This document shows positions 55,429-63,374 of a stretch of DNA of 64,000 nt, piece after piece. The position numbers and the translations under genes are program-made. Location: positions 124,001 to 188,000 of the forward strand of contig NZ_JAAIYA010000009.1 of NCBI RefSeq assembly GCF_010894405.1. Reading direction: 5' to 3'. Positions within the stretch are counted from its first letter, which is position 1, and each line of letters opens with the position of its first letter. The notes beneath the pieces were generated by a model that saw nothing but the letters and a program-made list of their open reading frames with translations, had not been told where the DNA came from and made no database searches. The stretch is from Pyxidicoccus caerfyrddinensis. Its GTDB lineage: Bacteria > Myxococcota > Myxococcia > Myxococcales > Myxococcaceae.

Positions 55429-56172
55429 TCAGGCGTCCGCGACGCGCAGCACCACGGCGGTGATGTTGTCCTTTCCACCGGCCTCGTACGCATCCGCGAC
55501 GAGCGCGTCACACACCTCGCGCGCCGAGGACAGCGTCAGCCGCCGCAGCAGCCCGTCCATGCCCAGCGGCTCGTAGAGCCCATCCGAGCACAGCAGGAAC
55601 ACGTCCCCGGGCTCCGGGCGCAGCCGCTGCACCGTGGGCTCCGCGTTGTCCGTGCCCAGCGCGCGGGTGATGAGGTGCCGCCAGTTGCCCGCGCCGCCCG
55701 GCGGCTCCATGCCCGCGTCGCGCAGCTCCTCGATGAGCGAGTGGTCCCGCGTCAGCATCTCCAGCTGTCCCGCGCGCAGCCGGTACAGCCGGCTATCACC
55801 CACGTGGGCCACGGCCGCGCCGTGCTCGCTCACCGCCAGGGCCACCACCGTGGACGCCATCTCCCTCAGGCGGCCCACGCGCTGCGCCTGCAGGTTGCGC
55901 TGCGCCAGCGCCGAGCACGCCGACAACAGGTTCTCCTCCCGGCTGCGCCCCGGGTCCGGCACCGTGGGCCACGTGGAGTCCCGGTCCTGCTCCAGGCGCA
56001 GGCCGAAGCCCACGAAGGTGTCCACCACACAACGGCTGGCGACCTCTCCACCCTCCTGTCCGCCCAGCCCATCCGCAACGACGAACAGCCCCAGCTCCGG
56101 CAGGACGCAGTACGCGTCCTCGTTGTGCGTCCGCCGGCCAATGTGGCTCTGTCCCGCGCTGTCCATTCTCAT
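55429..56172 (-). CDS. PP2C-family serine/threonine phosphatase
   Basis: A 247-residue soluble metal-dependent phosphatase. All PP2C motifs appear: GRRTHNEDAYC (about 10-20), VVADGLGGQEGGEVAS (DGxGG), VAHVGDSRLYRLR (GDSR), LLCSDGLYEPL (SDG) and GKDNITAVVLR (DN). It is the size of the bacterial Stp-like phosphatases that oppose Ser/Thr kinases, of which myxobacteria have many. GGAGGAG precedes the ATG at 56172 by about 5 nt. Confidence 0.93.
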   Translation of the reverse strand: MRMDSAGQSHIGRRTHNEDAYCVLPELGLFVVADGLGGQEGGEVASRCVVDTFVGFGLRLEQDRDSTWPTVPDPGRSREENLLSACSALAQRNLQAQRVGRLREMASTVVALAVSEHGAAVAHVGDSRLYRLRAGQLEMLTRDHSLIEELRDAGMEPPGGAGNWRHLITRALGTDNAEPTVQRLRPEPGDVFLLCSDGLYEPLGMDGLLRRLTLSSAREVCDALVADAYEAGGKDNITAVVLRVADA

Positions 56173-56553
56173 GACTCCTCCTCGGGCCTCTCCCCAGCAA
56201 GCGGGAGGCCAGCGCCCGCTCCCCCGGTCGGGCACTGGAACGGATACCTCCGTTCGGGGGGCGCCTGGAGTGTGAGTGCCACAGGACCCCGACATCCCAG
56301 CCCCACCCGTCCGCTGGCCGACGCTGCAACCGCCATCCATCCATCAACGCGCACCCCAGCGTGGGGTCGCCACCCCACACCACGGACCTGGGCTGGAATT
56401 GAACACCTGAACGGAATGGCGGAATACCTACTCGACGCAATGGTGGCCCCGCACGCCCTGGGGGCGGAATTCCGTTGGGGCTCCTGGCAACTTCCCTGGT
56501 GACCGCGCGACAATCCGGATGCGGCCACTCGTGCGTGCCGCGTGGGGTGCCCG
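56173..56553. other. Divergent intergenic region, no gene seen
   Basis: 381 bp between PP2C and an acidic protein gene, presumably with both promoters. A stem GTGGGGT-CGCC-ACCCCAC occurs at 56361-56378, next to CCCCA-GCG-TGGGG; either could be an operator. No convincing -10/-35 pair. Confidence 0.4.
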
Positions 56554-57552
56554 ATGTCCTCCATCCGTCGCGTGCTGTCCGGCATCTCCTCCTCCATCTC
56601 CCGCGCCCGGCTGGATGTGGAGACGGAGCCCGTCACGCCGCTCGCCCCGCGCGAGCCGCTGCAGCCGATAGAGCCCGTGCGGCGCGGCTTCTCCGACCAG
56701 AGCGACTTCCAGGTGGACGGGGAGGACATGGGCGCGGCGCTCGCCGCGGACGCGTCCGACTTCACGGGCCGCGCCTCGCGGTCCGAGCCCGCGCCGGAGC
56801 AGCTCCGCGTGTTCTCCGGGGAGAGCTCCTTCGAGTCGGCGAGCACGCGCTCGCGTTATGCGCAGATGCTGGGCTCGCAGCTGCCGTCGTCGCTGGGCGC
56901 GCCCCAGGAGCGCTCGGGCGGCGCATCACCGGTGTCGGGGGGACGGGGCCGGGGCGTGGACGCGGCGGCCATGGATGACCTGCTGTCGCCCGACGCGGCC
57001 GCGTGGGAGCTGCAGAACCTGGACACCTCCACGCCCAGCGTGGTGGAGCCGGAGGACCTGCTCTTCATGCTGGACCCGCCCGGCTCCGCGGGCCCCGCGG
57101 ACCCCGTGCTCGAGCTGGGGCTGGACGACATCTTCGAGGACGGGCCGGCCGGCATCTCCGGCGTGGGCGCCGCTTCGCCCCAGGCCGTGGACGCCATCGA
57201 CGACGTCCAGATGGACGCGCTGGACGACGCCACCCATATCCCGCCCGAGTTCCTGGACCCCGCCGTGAGGCCCGCCGGTCCGGACGAGTTCCTCGCGGAC
57301 ACGAGCGACCTGGGCTCGATGGTGCCGGAGGAGTTCTCGGTGGGTGACGCGGCCCTGGCTGGAGTGCTGGCCCCGCTCGCCGCCAGCCCCGCGGCTGCCA
57401 GCGCGCCGGTGGCCGCGGCGCTCGCGTCCCAGGGCGTGGAGGCGGTGGCGGATACGTTCGAAGTGGAGCCGCCGGCCCAGGCCACCGTCGACCTGGGCGC
57501 CGCCGCGTCGGGTGAGCCCGCGGCGCAGCCGTCCGTGACGTCCGAGAGCTAA
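56554..57552 (+). CDS. Acidic low-complexity protein of unknown function
   Basis: A 332-residue protein, no signal peptide. A basic start (MSSIRRVLSGISSSISRARL) is followed by long acidic, Asp/Pro/Ala-rich sequence with phrases such as VVEPEDLLFMLDPPGSAGPAD and LGLDDIFEDG. Predicted mostly disordered. Nothing recognisable. Convergent with the anchor-X-like gene, 4 bp gap. Confidence 0.6.
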   Translation: MSSIRRVLSGISSSISRARLDVETEPVTPLAPREPLQPIEPVRRGFSDQSDFQVDGEDMGAALAADASDFTGRASRSEPAPEQLRVFSGESSFESASTRSRYAQMLGSQLPSSLGAPQERSGGASPVSGGRGRGVDAAAMDDLLSPDAAAWELQNLDTSTPSVVEPEDLLFMLDPPGSAGPADPVLELGLDDIFEDGPAGISGVGAASPQAVDAIDDVQMDALDDATHIPPEFLDPAVRPAGPDEFLADTSDLGSMVPEEFSVGDAALAGVLAPLAASPAAASAPVAAALASQGVEAVADTFEVEPPAQATVDLGAAASGEPAAQPSVTSES

Positions 57553-57556
57553 GCGC

Positions 57557-58855
57557 TCAGGGGGCCTTGGCGTCGGCCAGCGCCGCGTCGAGCTGCGCCT
57601 GGGCCTCGTCCACGTCGTGGGTGAGCTCGCGCACGTAGCGCATGCGCTCCTCGCTCTGCCACTCGGCGGAGGAGAAGGTGGAGGTGGCGTACTCGCTCGT
57701 CGTGTGGACGTAGCCGCGCAGGCTGGTCATCAGCTCGCGGTCCGGGTCTCCCGACTCCTTGAGGAGGAAGCCCTCCACGTCGCGCAGCTTCAGCGGGAAG
57801 GTGGGCACCTCGTCCAGCACGAGCTTGCCGAAGACGGTGAGCTTCACCTCCTGCGGCCCCTCCTTCAGCTCCTCGTTGAAGGACACGTGCGCGAAGGGCA
57901 CGCCGCTCTCGTCGTCCACGCGGCCCGCCACCACGTACCGTCCGGCCTTGCGGACCTGAATCCCGAGATAGAGCTGGAGTGAGCCCGCCTCCACCACCTC
58001 GCGCACCTGGCCGGTGAACAGCGCCGGCGGGGACGGGGTGTAGAGGATGTCGAAGAAGGCCGAACCCTGAGAGCCGCCCGAGCTCACGCGCACCTCGACG
58101 CGCAGCGTGCCGGAGAACATCGGGAAGCCCTGCTTCGACGGCTGGAGCTTGCCGGTGAAGATGCCGTCGCCCGCGAGCGAGTCACCGACGGCGCCGTTGT
58201 CCAGGAAGGCCAGCGGCACCGCGGCCGCCGCGGCGCCGCCCGTCATGTGCTCGGCCTCGTGCGCGGTGGCGGACACCACCTGGCAGGGCCGGGGCGCGCG
58301 CTGCGCGTCCTCGCAGGAGACGAAGAAGTGCACCGTCTCGTCACCGACGACGAAGACGCGGTCCTGCTTCAGCTTCAGCTGCACGTCCGGGTTGTCGCGG
58401 CTCAGCGGGCGCGTGCGCTCCGGCTCGGCCAGGTCCATCTGGTCCGGCTGCTCGCGGCTGGGGCGCGAGTCCGGCGGGTAGCGCGTGGCGGCCACGTACG
58501 TGTCCAGCGTGCGCTTCGCCCGCTCCAGCCGCTGCGCCCACAGCGTGCGCTGGGCCTCGCGCTCGGTGTCCTTCGAATCCGTCGCGCCCGCCTGCGCGGC
58601 GCCTGGCGCCCGAGGTGCTTCGTGTGCCGCCCTGCCCTGCTCACCGGCGAACTTGCCGGGAGCTTCCGGCGGCCCACCGGCACGCGCCGCCTCGTCCGGA
58701 GACGAGGAGGCGCGCTCGGTGGACGACACGCTGGCACCGCCACCTCCCGTCCACCACCACCCGAGCAACCCCAGCGCGACGGGGATGAAGACGACGGCCC
58801 ACCGGGCGCGGCGGGAGCGGGAAACAGGAGGAGGGACGGTGCCAGGAGCAGTCAT
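57557..58855 (-). CDS. Membrane-anchored protein, choice-of-anchor-X-like, partner of the secreted hydrolase
   Basis: A 432-residue protein with one N-terminal helix (WAVVFIPVALGLLGWWW, about 19-36) and a Ser/Ala/Pro/Gly linker to about 105. A YPPDSRP segment near 125 and a beta-rich domain from about 160 onward follow (VFVVGDETVHFFVSCEDA, GDGIFTGKLQPSKQGF, VRVSSGGSQGSAFF). It ends in charged helices. The pattern resembles choice-of-anchor-X proteins. It starts 21 bp after the secreted hydrolase gene, the same plan as membrane-anchored foldases that follow lipases, though the domain is beta-rich rather than helical. Confidence 0.72.
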   Translation of the reverse strand: MTAPGTVPPPVSRSRRARWAVVFIPVALGLLGWWWTGGGGASVSSTERASSSPDEAARAGGPPEAPGKFAGEQGRAAHEAPRAPGAAQAGATDSKDTEREAQRTLWAQRLERAKRTLDTYVAATRYPPDSRPSREQPDQMDLAEPERTRPLSRDNPDVQLKLKQDRVFVVGDETVHFFVSCEDAQRAPRPCQVVSATAHEAEHMTGGAAAAAVPLAFLDNGAVGDSLAGDGIFTGKLQPSKQGFPMFSGTLRVEVRVSSGGSQGSAFFDILYTPSPPALFTGQVREVVEAGSLQLYLGIQVRKAGRYVVAGRVDDESGVPFAHVSFNEELKEGPQEVKLTVFGKLVLDEVPTFPLKLRDVEGFLLKESGDPDRELMTSLRGYVHTTSEYATSTFSSAEWQSEERMRYVRELTHDVDEAQAQLDAALADAKAP

Positions 58856-58876
58856 ATCGCTTCTTGGAAACGGGGC

Positions 58877-59761
58877 TCAGCGAGCGTAGTTCACCATGTC
58901 CTCGCGGACCTTGGCGACGATGCCACCCCAGTTGCCGTTGGCGTAGTGGTTGTACGCCTCGCCGTCATCGCGCAGCTGCACGGAGTGGTAGCTCCACTTC
59001 GCCTTGCCGTCGCTGCACGCGGCGGTGCCGGTGTTGAGCGTGCCGCCGCAGAACCAGTCACCGGGGTTGCACTGCGAGCTGCCCGAGCTGCCGGACACGC
59101 CACCGGTCGAGTGGTAGGACACCGCCTCGTCGTCCTGGCCCGGGAGGATGCCCGAGTACAGCGTGCCCTTGGAGCCCGCGAAGTTGTAGAACCAGATGTT
59201 GCGCGTGGTGTTGTGGTTGTACATGGCGCGCGCCGTCGTGGTGACCAGGTCGCTCACCAGCGGCTCGCTGACCGCCCACTCACCCACGTCCGCCAGCTCG
59301 CTGCCGCCGCCGGCGCCGGACGCCACGTCCACCCACTTGATGTTCCAGCCCGTCTGCGTGGTGCCGTCCGTGTTGCCGCACACGCCGCTGGCGTTGGGGG
59401 TCGCGTTCTTCTTGTAACGCGCCGAGCCGCCGTACAGCGACAGCGCGTAGCCGATCTGCAAATCACCCGCGCTGTGCGCGGCGATGAAGCACCAGTTCGC
59501 GCCGGTGCAGAAACAGTCCAGCGCGTCACGGATGCGATAGTTCTCGCCGCCAACGCGCTGCGTCCCGTTCCAGTTGACGGCCTTCTTGTTCACACCGGCC
59601 GCGGTGCTGGACGGGCCCCAGTAGCTGAAGTCGTTGTAGTTGCCGGCCTGCGTCGAACCACCGTTACGGCCGTGAATCCACAGCGAGTAGTTGGTGGCGG
59701 CGGCCTCCGTGCCCGCCAGCAACGTGGCGGCGGCTACGGCCATACCGATGAACTTCTTCAT
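58877..59761 (-). CDS. Secreted alpha/beta-hydrolase-like protein
   Basis: A 294-residue exported protein, signal peptide MKKFIGMAVAAATLLAGTEA to about residue 22. The mature protein begins with YSLWIHGRNGG (HG oxyanion motif at 30-31). FIAAHSAGDLQIGYAL gives a nucleophile elbow with Ser97 (A-H-S-A-G). An Asp in LPGQDDEAVSYHST and a late His (WSYHSVQLRDD) may complete a triad. Eight cysteines including CFC suggest disulfides. I do not recognise the family beyond the fold. GAGG lies about 10 nt before the ATG. First gene of a two-gene run. Confidence 0.75.
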   Translation of the reverse strand: MKKFIGMAVAAATLLAGTEAAATNYSLWIHGRNGGSTQAGNYNDFSYWGPSSTAAGVNKKAVNWNGTQRVGGENYRIRDALDCFCTGANWCFIAAHSAGDLQIGYALSLYGGSARYKKNATPNASGVCGNTDGTTQTGWNIKWVDVASGAGGGSELADVGEWAVSEPLVSDLVTTTARAMYNHNTTRNIWFYNFAGSKGTLYSGILPGQDDEAVSYHSTGGVSGSSGSSQCNPGDWFCGGTLNTGTAACSDGKAKWSYHSVQLRDDGEAYNHYANGNWGGIVAKVREDMVNYAR

Positions 59762-59898
59762 ATTGAGCGCCTCGCTCCGAGATGAGGGAAGACCTCGCAC
59801 GGTGGGGGACCGGGCGGGGAAGCGCACACTCTAGGACGTAGGGCTGTAAAAGGTCGAGGTCACGGAAATCTTGAAGTGCGGGAAAGAACTGACACGTC

Positions 59899-59915
59899 GC
59901 GTCACAGAGTGACGC
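59899..59915 (-). terminator. Possible terminator after the aminotransferase gene
   Basis: GCGTCAC-AGA-GTGACGC, 7-bp stem with 3-nt loop, 35 bp downstream of the aminotransferase stop on the minus strand. Confidence 0.4.
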
Positions 59916-59949
59916 TGACGCACCAGGACCATGGCCGCGTGCATCAGCG

Positions 59950-61068
59950 TCAGCGCGTGGCGATGACGTAGCGCTCCAAACGGGCCAGGGCGTCGGGGAG
60001 ATTCATGCGGCCCAACCCCAGACGGAAGTGGTTGCCAGGGAAGTCGTAGACGTCGCCGGGAAGGAGCAGCACGCCCTCGCGCTCGACGAACTCCTCGGTG
60101 AAGCGGGCCACGGGCGTGTCGCGCAACAGGCGCGGGAAGGCCACGCTTCCGGCGCGCGGGCGCACCCAGCGGAAGGTGTCCGCGTGGCGCGCGAAGAAAG
60201 CGTCCAGCAGCGCGAGGTTGGCGGCGAGGATGTTCCGGCTGCGCGCGAGCACCTGCTCCTTCGCGCGCAGGGCGATGAGCGCGAGCACCTCGCTGGGGGC
60301 GCTGTTGCAGATGGTGGTGTAGTCCTTGAAGGCCATGCACCGGCGCAGCAGGTCCGCGTCGCGGCAGGCGAGCCACCCCACGCGCAGCCCCGCCAGACCC
60401 ATTGCCTTGGACATGACGCCCAGGCTGATGCCGCGCGGCGTGCGCTCGGCGGCGGAGGGCAGCGTGTCGCGCGCGTCGTACTCCAGCAGGCGGTACACCT
60501 CGTCGGACAAGAGGTGGATGCCGCGCTCGTCGGCCAGCGCGCACAGCGCGTCGAACGTCGCGCGGTCCGGCAGCGCGCCGGTGGGGTTGTGCGGGAAGTT
60601 CACCACCAGCAGGCGCGTGTCCGGCCGCAGCGCGCGGCGCAGGGCGTCCAGGTCCAACGCCCAGCCGTCCTCTTCACGCAGCGGCAGCAGCGTCACCTCC
60701 GCGCCCGTGGCCCGCGCGACTTCGTAGAGGGACTGGTAGCCCGGCCAGGTGACGACGGCGTGCGTGCCCGGGCCCAGCAGCACGTTCATCAGCACGAAGA
60801 CGGCTTCCTGTGCGCCCGCGAAGGTGAGCACGTCCTCCGGCGCGAGGCCCGGGTAGAGGGCGGCGAGCTCCTGCCGCAGGGCGGGCAGGCCGGTGGATTC
60901 CGTATAGCCGAGCGTCAGTCCCTCCCAGCGGGCCAGGGCGTCCGGATCGGCGAGCGCCAGCAAGTCCTTCAGCCGCCAGCCCTCGATGTCCGACGAGCAC
61001 AGCAGGTAGGGCGCGGAGAACTCGTACCGTGCGAAGTACCGCTCCAGCTTGAAGTCGGGGATGCGCAT
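59950..61068 (-). CDS. Class I/II PLP-dependent aminotransferase
   Basis: A 372-residue fold-type I enzyme. It has GYTESTGLPALRQELAALYPG near 60-80, the pyridoxal pocket NFPHNPTGALPD near 160-170, DEVYRLLEYD near 195, and the Schiff-base lysine in GVMSKAMGLAGLRVGW near 222-237. Length is typical. It may make or break an amino acid such as alanine or kynurenine-type substrate, not decidable. A 12-bp palindrome GCCTTGCAAGGC (61109-61120) lies 40 bp upstream of the start. Confidence 0.88.
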   Translation of the reverse strand: MRIPDFKLERYFARYEFSAPYLLCSSDIEGWRLKDLLALADPDALARWEGLTLGYTESTGLPALRQELAALYPGLAPEDVLTFAGAQEAVFVLMNVLLGPGTHAVVTWPGYQSLYEVARATGAEVTLLPLREEDGWALDLDALRRALRPDTRLLVVNFPHNPTGALPDRATFDALCALADERGIHLLSDEVYRLLEYDARDTLPSAAERTPRGISLGVMSKAMGLAGLRVGWLACRDADLLRRCMAFKDYTTICNSAPSEVLALIALRAKEQVLARSRNILAANLALLDAFFARHADTFRWVRPRAGSVAFPRLLRDTPVARFTEEFVEREGVLLLPGDVYDFPGNHFRLGLGRMNLPDALARLERYVIATR

Positions 61069-61273
61069 GGCCTGCCTGTCTGCCCTCTCCCGCGCCGGGC
61101 GTCCAGCGGCCTTGCAAGGCGCATCCACTGTCCCCGGGGTGGGGATTTCCCTGCACCAGGGCCCGTACCGTCCGGGCAGGCGAGCGTCCCTGAAGGCCTC
61201 GCGGGGGGAGGACGGCGCCCGCCAATGCATAGCTTGAGTCGCGTCCTCCTGAAGCCCACTCGTGGGAGCCTGC

Positions 61274-61747
61274 ATGCCGACGCTCGACATCCCCATCAAA
61301 CTGTTGGACCCGGATGGCGGTTGGGTCAACGCCCCGGTCCATGTCTCGGAGCTGGATGAGCTGCCCGTCCTCCTCCACTTCTTCACCATGAAGGACCCGC
61401 ACGGCATCGCGGACTTCGACGAGCTGAAGCGCTTCATCGGGGAGTTCTCCCCGCGCGGCCTGCGCGTCATCAGCGTGGACGTCACGCACTCCGAGAAGGA
61501 GCTGCGCGACACCAACGCGGTGGAGGCCTTCGCGCTCGAGCACGACCTGACCCACCCCATCGCCGTGGACGACGGCTCCATGGCCCAGGCCTACGGCGTG
61601 ACTCAGACGCCCGCGTGGCTCGTGTTCGACGGGGAATCGGGCCGGCTGCGCCACCACTTCACCGGACGCAACGGCGCGCACCACGTGCGGCAGGTGCTGG
61701 ACCGCTTCACGCGGTACGACACCTCGGCCGCCGCTCCCGGGCCCTGA
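61274..61747 (+). CDS. Thioredoxin-like fold protein lacking the active-site cysteines
   Basis: A 157-residue protein. Thioredoxin/TlpA-like strand order: ELPVLLHFFTMKDPHGIADF where the CxxC should be, then FSPRGLRVISVDVT and the cis-Pro site GVTQTPAWLVFD. No cysteine is at the CxxC position (KDPH instead). No signal peptide. GGGAG precedes the ATG at 61274. First of a run with an SDR and a hemerythrin, 39 and 55 bp gaps. Probably not a disulfide oxidoreductase; perhaps a binding or structural protein. Confidence 0.75.
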   Translation: MPTLDIPIKLLDPDGGWVNAPVHVSELDELPVLLHFFTMKDPHGIADFDELKRFIGEFSPRGLRVISVDVTHSEKELRDTNAVEAFALEHDLTHPIAVDDGSMAQAYGVTQTPAWLVFDGESGRLRHHFTGRNGAHHVRQVLDRFTRYDTSAAAPGP

Positions 61748-61786
61748 CGCCTGCGCCCCGCGCACCCGCCACACGGAGAACCGCAC

Positions 61787-62833
61787 ATGGCAGATCGCCG
61801 CAAGGACAAGGACGCTTCCCGTCTATCCCTGGGGACGCTGGCCGCGGCCGGTGTCGGCGCGGCCCTGGGACTGCGCAGGCTGATGAAGCCGCGCTTCCAG
61901 TTCGCCGGCCGCACGGTGCTCGTCACCGGTGGCTCGCGGGGACTGGGGCTGGTGATGGCGCGCCAGCTGGTGAAGGAGGGGGCACGGGTGGCCATCTGCG
62001 CCCGCGAGGAGACCACGCTGGAGCGCGCGCGTGAGGAGCTGGAGCGCGGCGGCGGCGAGGTGCTGGCCATCCCCTGTGACGTGAGGGACCAGGTGCAGGT
62101 GGAGGCCATGGTGGCCGCCATCCACGAGCGCTTCGGCGTGGTGGACGTCCTCATCAACAACGCGGGCGTCATCCAGGTGGGCCCGATGGAGTCGATGACG
62201 CTGGAGGACTTCCGCGAGGCCATGGACACGCACCTGTGGGCGCCGCTGTACACGACGCTGGCGGTGCTGCCGGAGATGAAGCGGCGCGGACAGGGCCGCA
62301 TCATCAACATCGCCTCCGTGGGCGGCAGGGTGAGCATCCCCCACCTGGTGCCGTACGCGGCGAGCAAGTTCGCGCTGGTGGGGCTGTCGGACGGCATGCG
62401 CGCCGAGCTGCGGCAGGACGGCATCCTGGTGACGACGGTGTGCCCCGGCCTGCTGCGCACGGGCAGCCCCCGCAACTCCTGGTTCAAGGGCAACCACGAG
62501 AAGGAGTACGCGTGGTTCACATTGGGCGACTCCCTCCCCTTCATGTCCATGAACGCGGAGACGGCGGCGCGAAGAATCCTCGCGGCATGTCAGCGGGGTG
62601 ACGCGGAGGCACTGGTGGGCCTGCCGGCGAAGCTGGGCGCACTGGGCCGGACGCTGGCGCCCAACCTCACCGCCTCGCTCACCGCCTTCGTCAACCGCTC
62701 CCTGCCCCAGGACAGCAACCCGGACCGCGTCCGGGGCAGCGAGAGCGAGACGCCGCTCACCCAGTCCTGGCTCACCGAGCTGACGCGCCGCGCGGCCGAG
62801 CGCAACAACGAGAACGAGGTGCCCCTCCATTGA
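61787..62833 (+). CDS. Short-chain dehydrogenase with N-terminal extension
   Basis: A 348-residue SDR. An N-terminal 40 residues contain a weak hydrophobic patch (LGTLAAAGVGAALGL) before the cofactor motif VLVTGGSRGLGLVMA (about 44-58). NNAGV lies near 126 and SV then Y-x3-K (PHLVPYAASKFALVG) near 180-195. Longer than most SDRs owing to a C-terminal 80-residue part. Substrate unknown. It is between the cysteine-free thioredoxin-like gene and hemerythrin. Confidence 0.88.
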   Translation: MADRRKDKDASRLSLGTLAAAGVGAALGLRRLMKPRFQFAGRTVLVTGGSRGLGLVMARQLVKEGARVAICAREETTLERAREELERGGGEVLAIPCDVRDQVQVEAMVAAIHERFGVVDVLINNAGVIQVGPMESMTLEDFREAMDTHLWAPLYTTLAVLPEMKRRGQGRIINIASVGGRVSIPHLVPYAASKFALVGLSDGMRAELRQDGILVTTVCPGLLRTGSPRNSWFKGNHEKEYAWFTLGDSLPFMSMNAETAARRILAACQRGDAEALVGLPAKLGALGRTLAPNLTASLTAFVNRSLPQDSNPDRVRGSESETPLTQSWLTELTRRAAERNNENEVPLH

Positions 62834-62888
62834 GGCCACGCACCCTGCCCCGCCGCCCTCCCCACCTCGAACCCGATTGGAGCCACGA

Positions 62889-63374
62889 ATGAATGCCATT
62901 GACCTGCTGAAGCAGCAGCATCGCGAAGTCGACGTGCTGTTCGAACGCGCCTCCCGGGCAAAGCCGGGCGAGAAGGTGAGCCTGCTCGGCCAGCTCGCCG
63001 AGAAGCTCACCCTCCACGCGCGCATCGAAGAGCAGCACTTCTATCCCTTCGCCCGGAGCAAGGGCATCCAGGACATGGTGGACCACTCCCTCCAGGAGCA
63101 CGCGGAGGCCAAGCGGCTCATCGCGAACCTGCTCCAGTCCAAGCGCAATGACCCGAGGCTGGACTCGGAGCTGCAGAAGCTCCAGCAGTCCGTGCAGCAA
63201 CACGTGAAGGAAGAGGAGGAGAAGCTCTTCCCCCGCCTGTCCGGCGTCGCGACGGCGGAGGAGCTGGACGGGCTGGGCGACACCCTCCAGCAGTCCGCCG
63301 ACGAGCTGTCGAACCAGGAGCTGCTGCAGATGGCGGAGAACGAGGGCGCCGCCCTGCCGCCGGTGCAGTCCTAG
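62889..63374 (+). CDS. Hemerythrin HHE cation-binding domain protein
   Basis: A 161-residue four-helix protein. The di-iron ligands appear as LLKQQHREVDVLFE, HARIEEQHFYPFA and HAEAKRLI, then QHVKEEEEKLFP. These hemerythrins bind O2, NO or metal and often guard against nitrosative or oxidative stress. ATG at 62889 chosen since GGAG lies 7 nt before it. It is last of a three-gene run. Confidence 0.9.
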   Translation: MNAIDLLKQQHREVDVLFERASRAKPGEKVSLLGQLAEKLTLHARIEEQHFYPFARSKGIQDMVDHSLQEHAEAKRLIANLLQSKRNDPRLDSELQKLQQSVQQHVKEEEEKLFPRLSGVATAEELDGLGDTLQQSADELSNQELLQMAENEGAALPPVQS

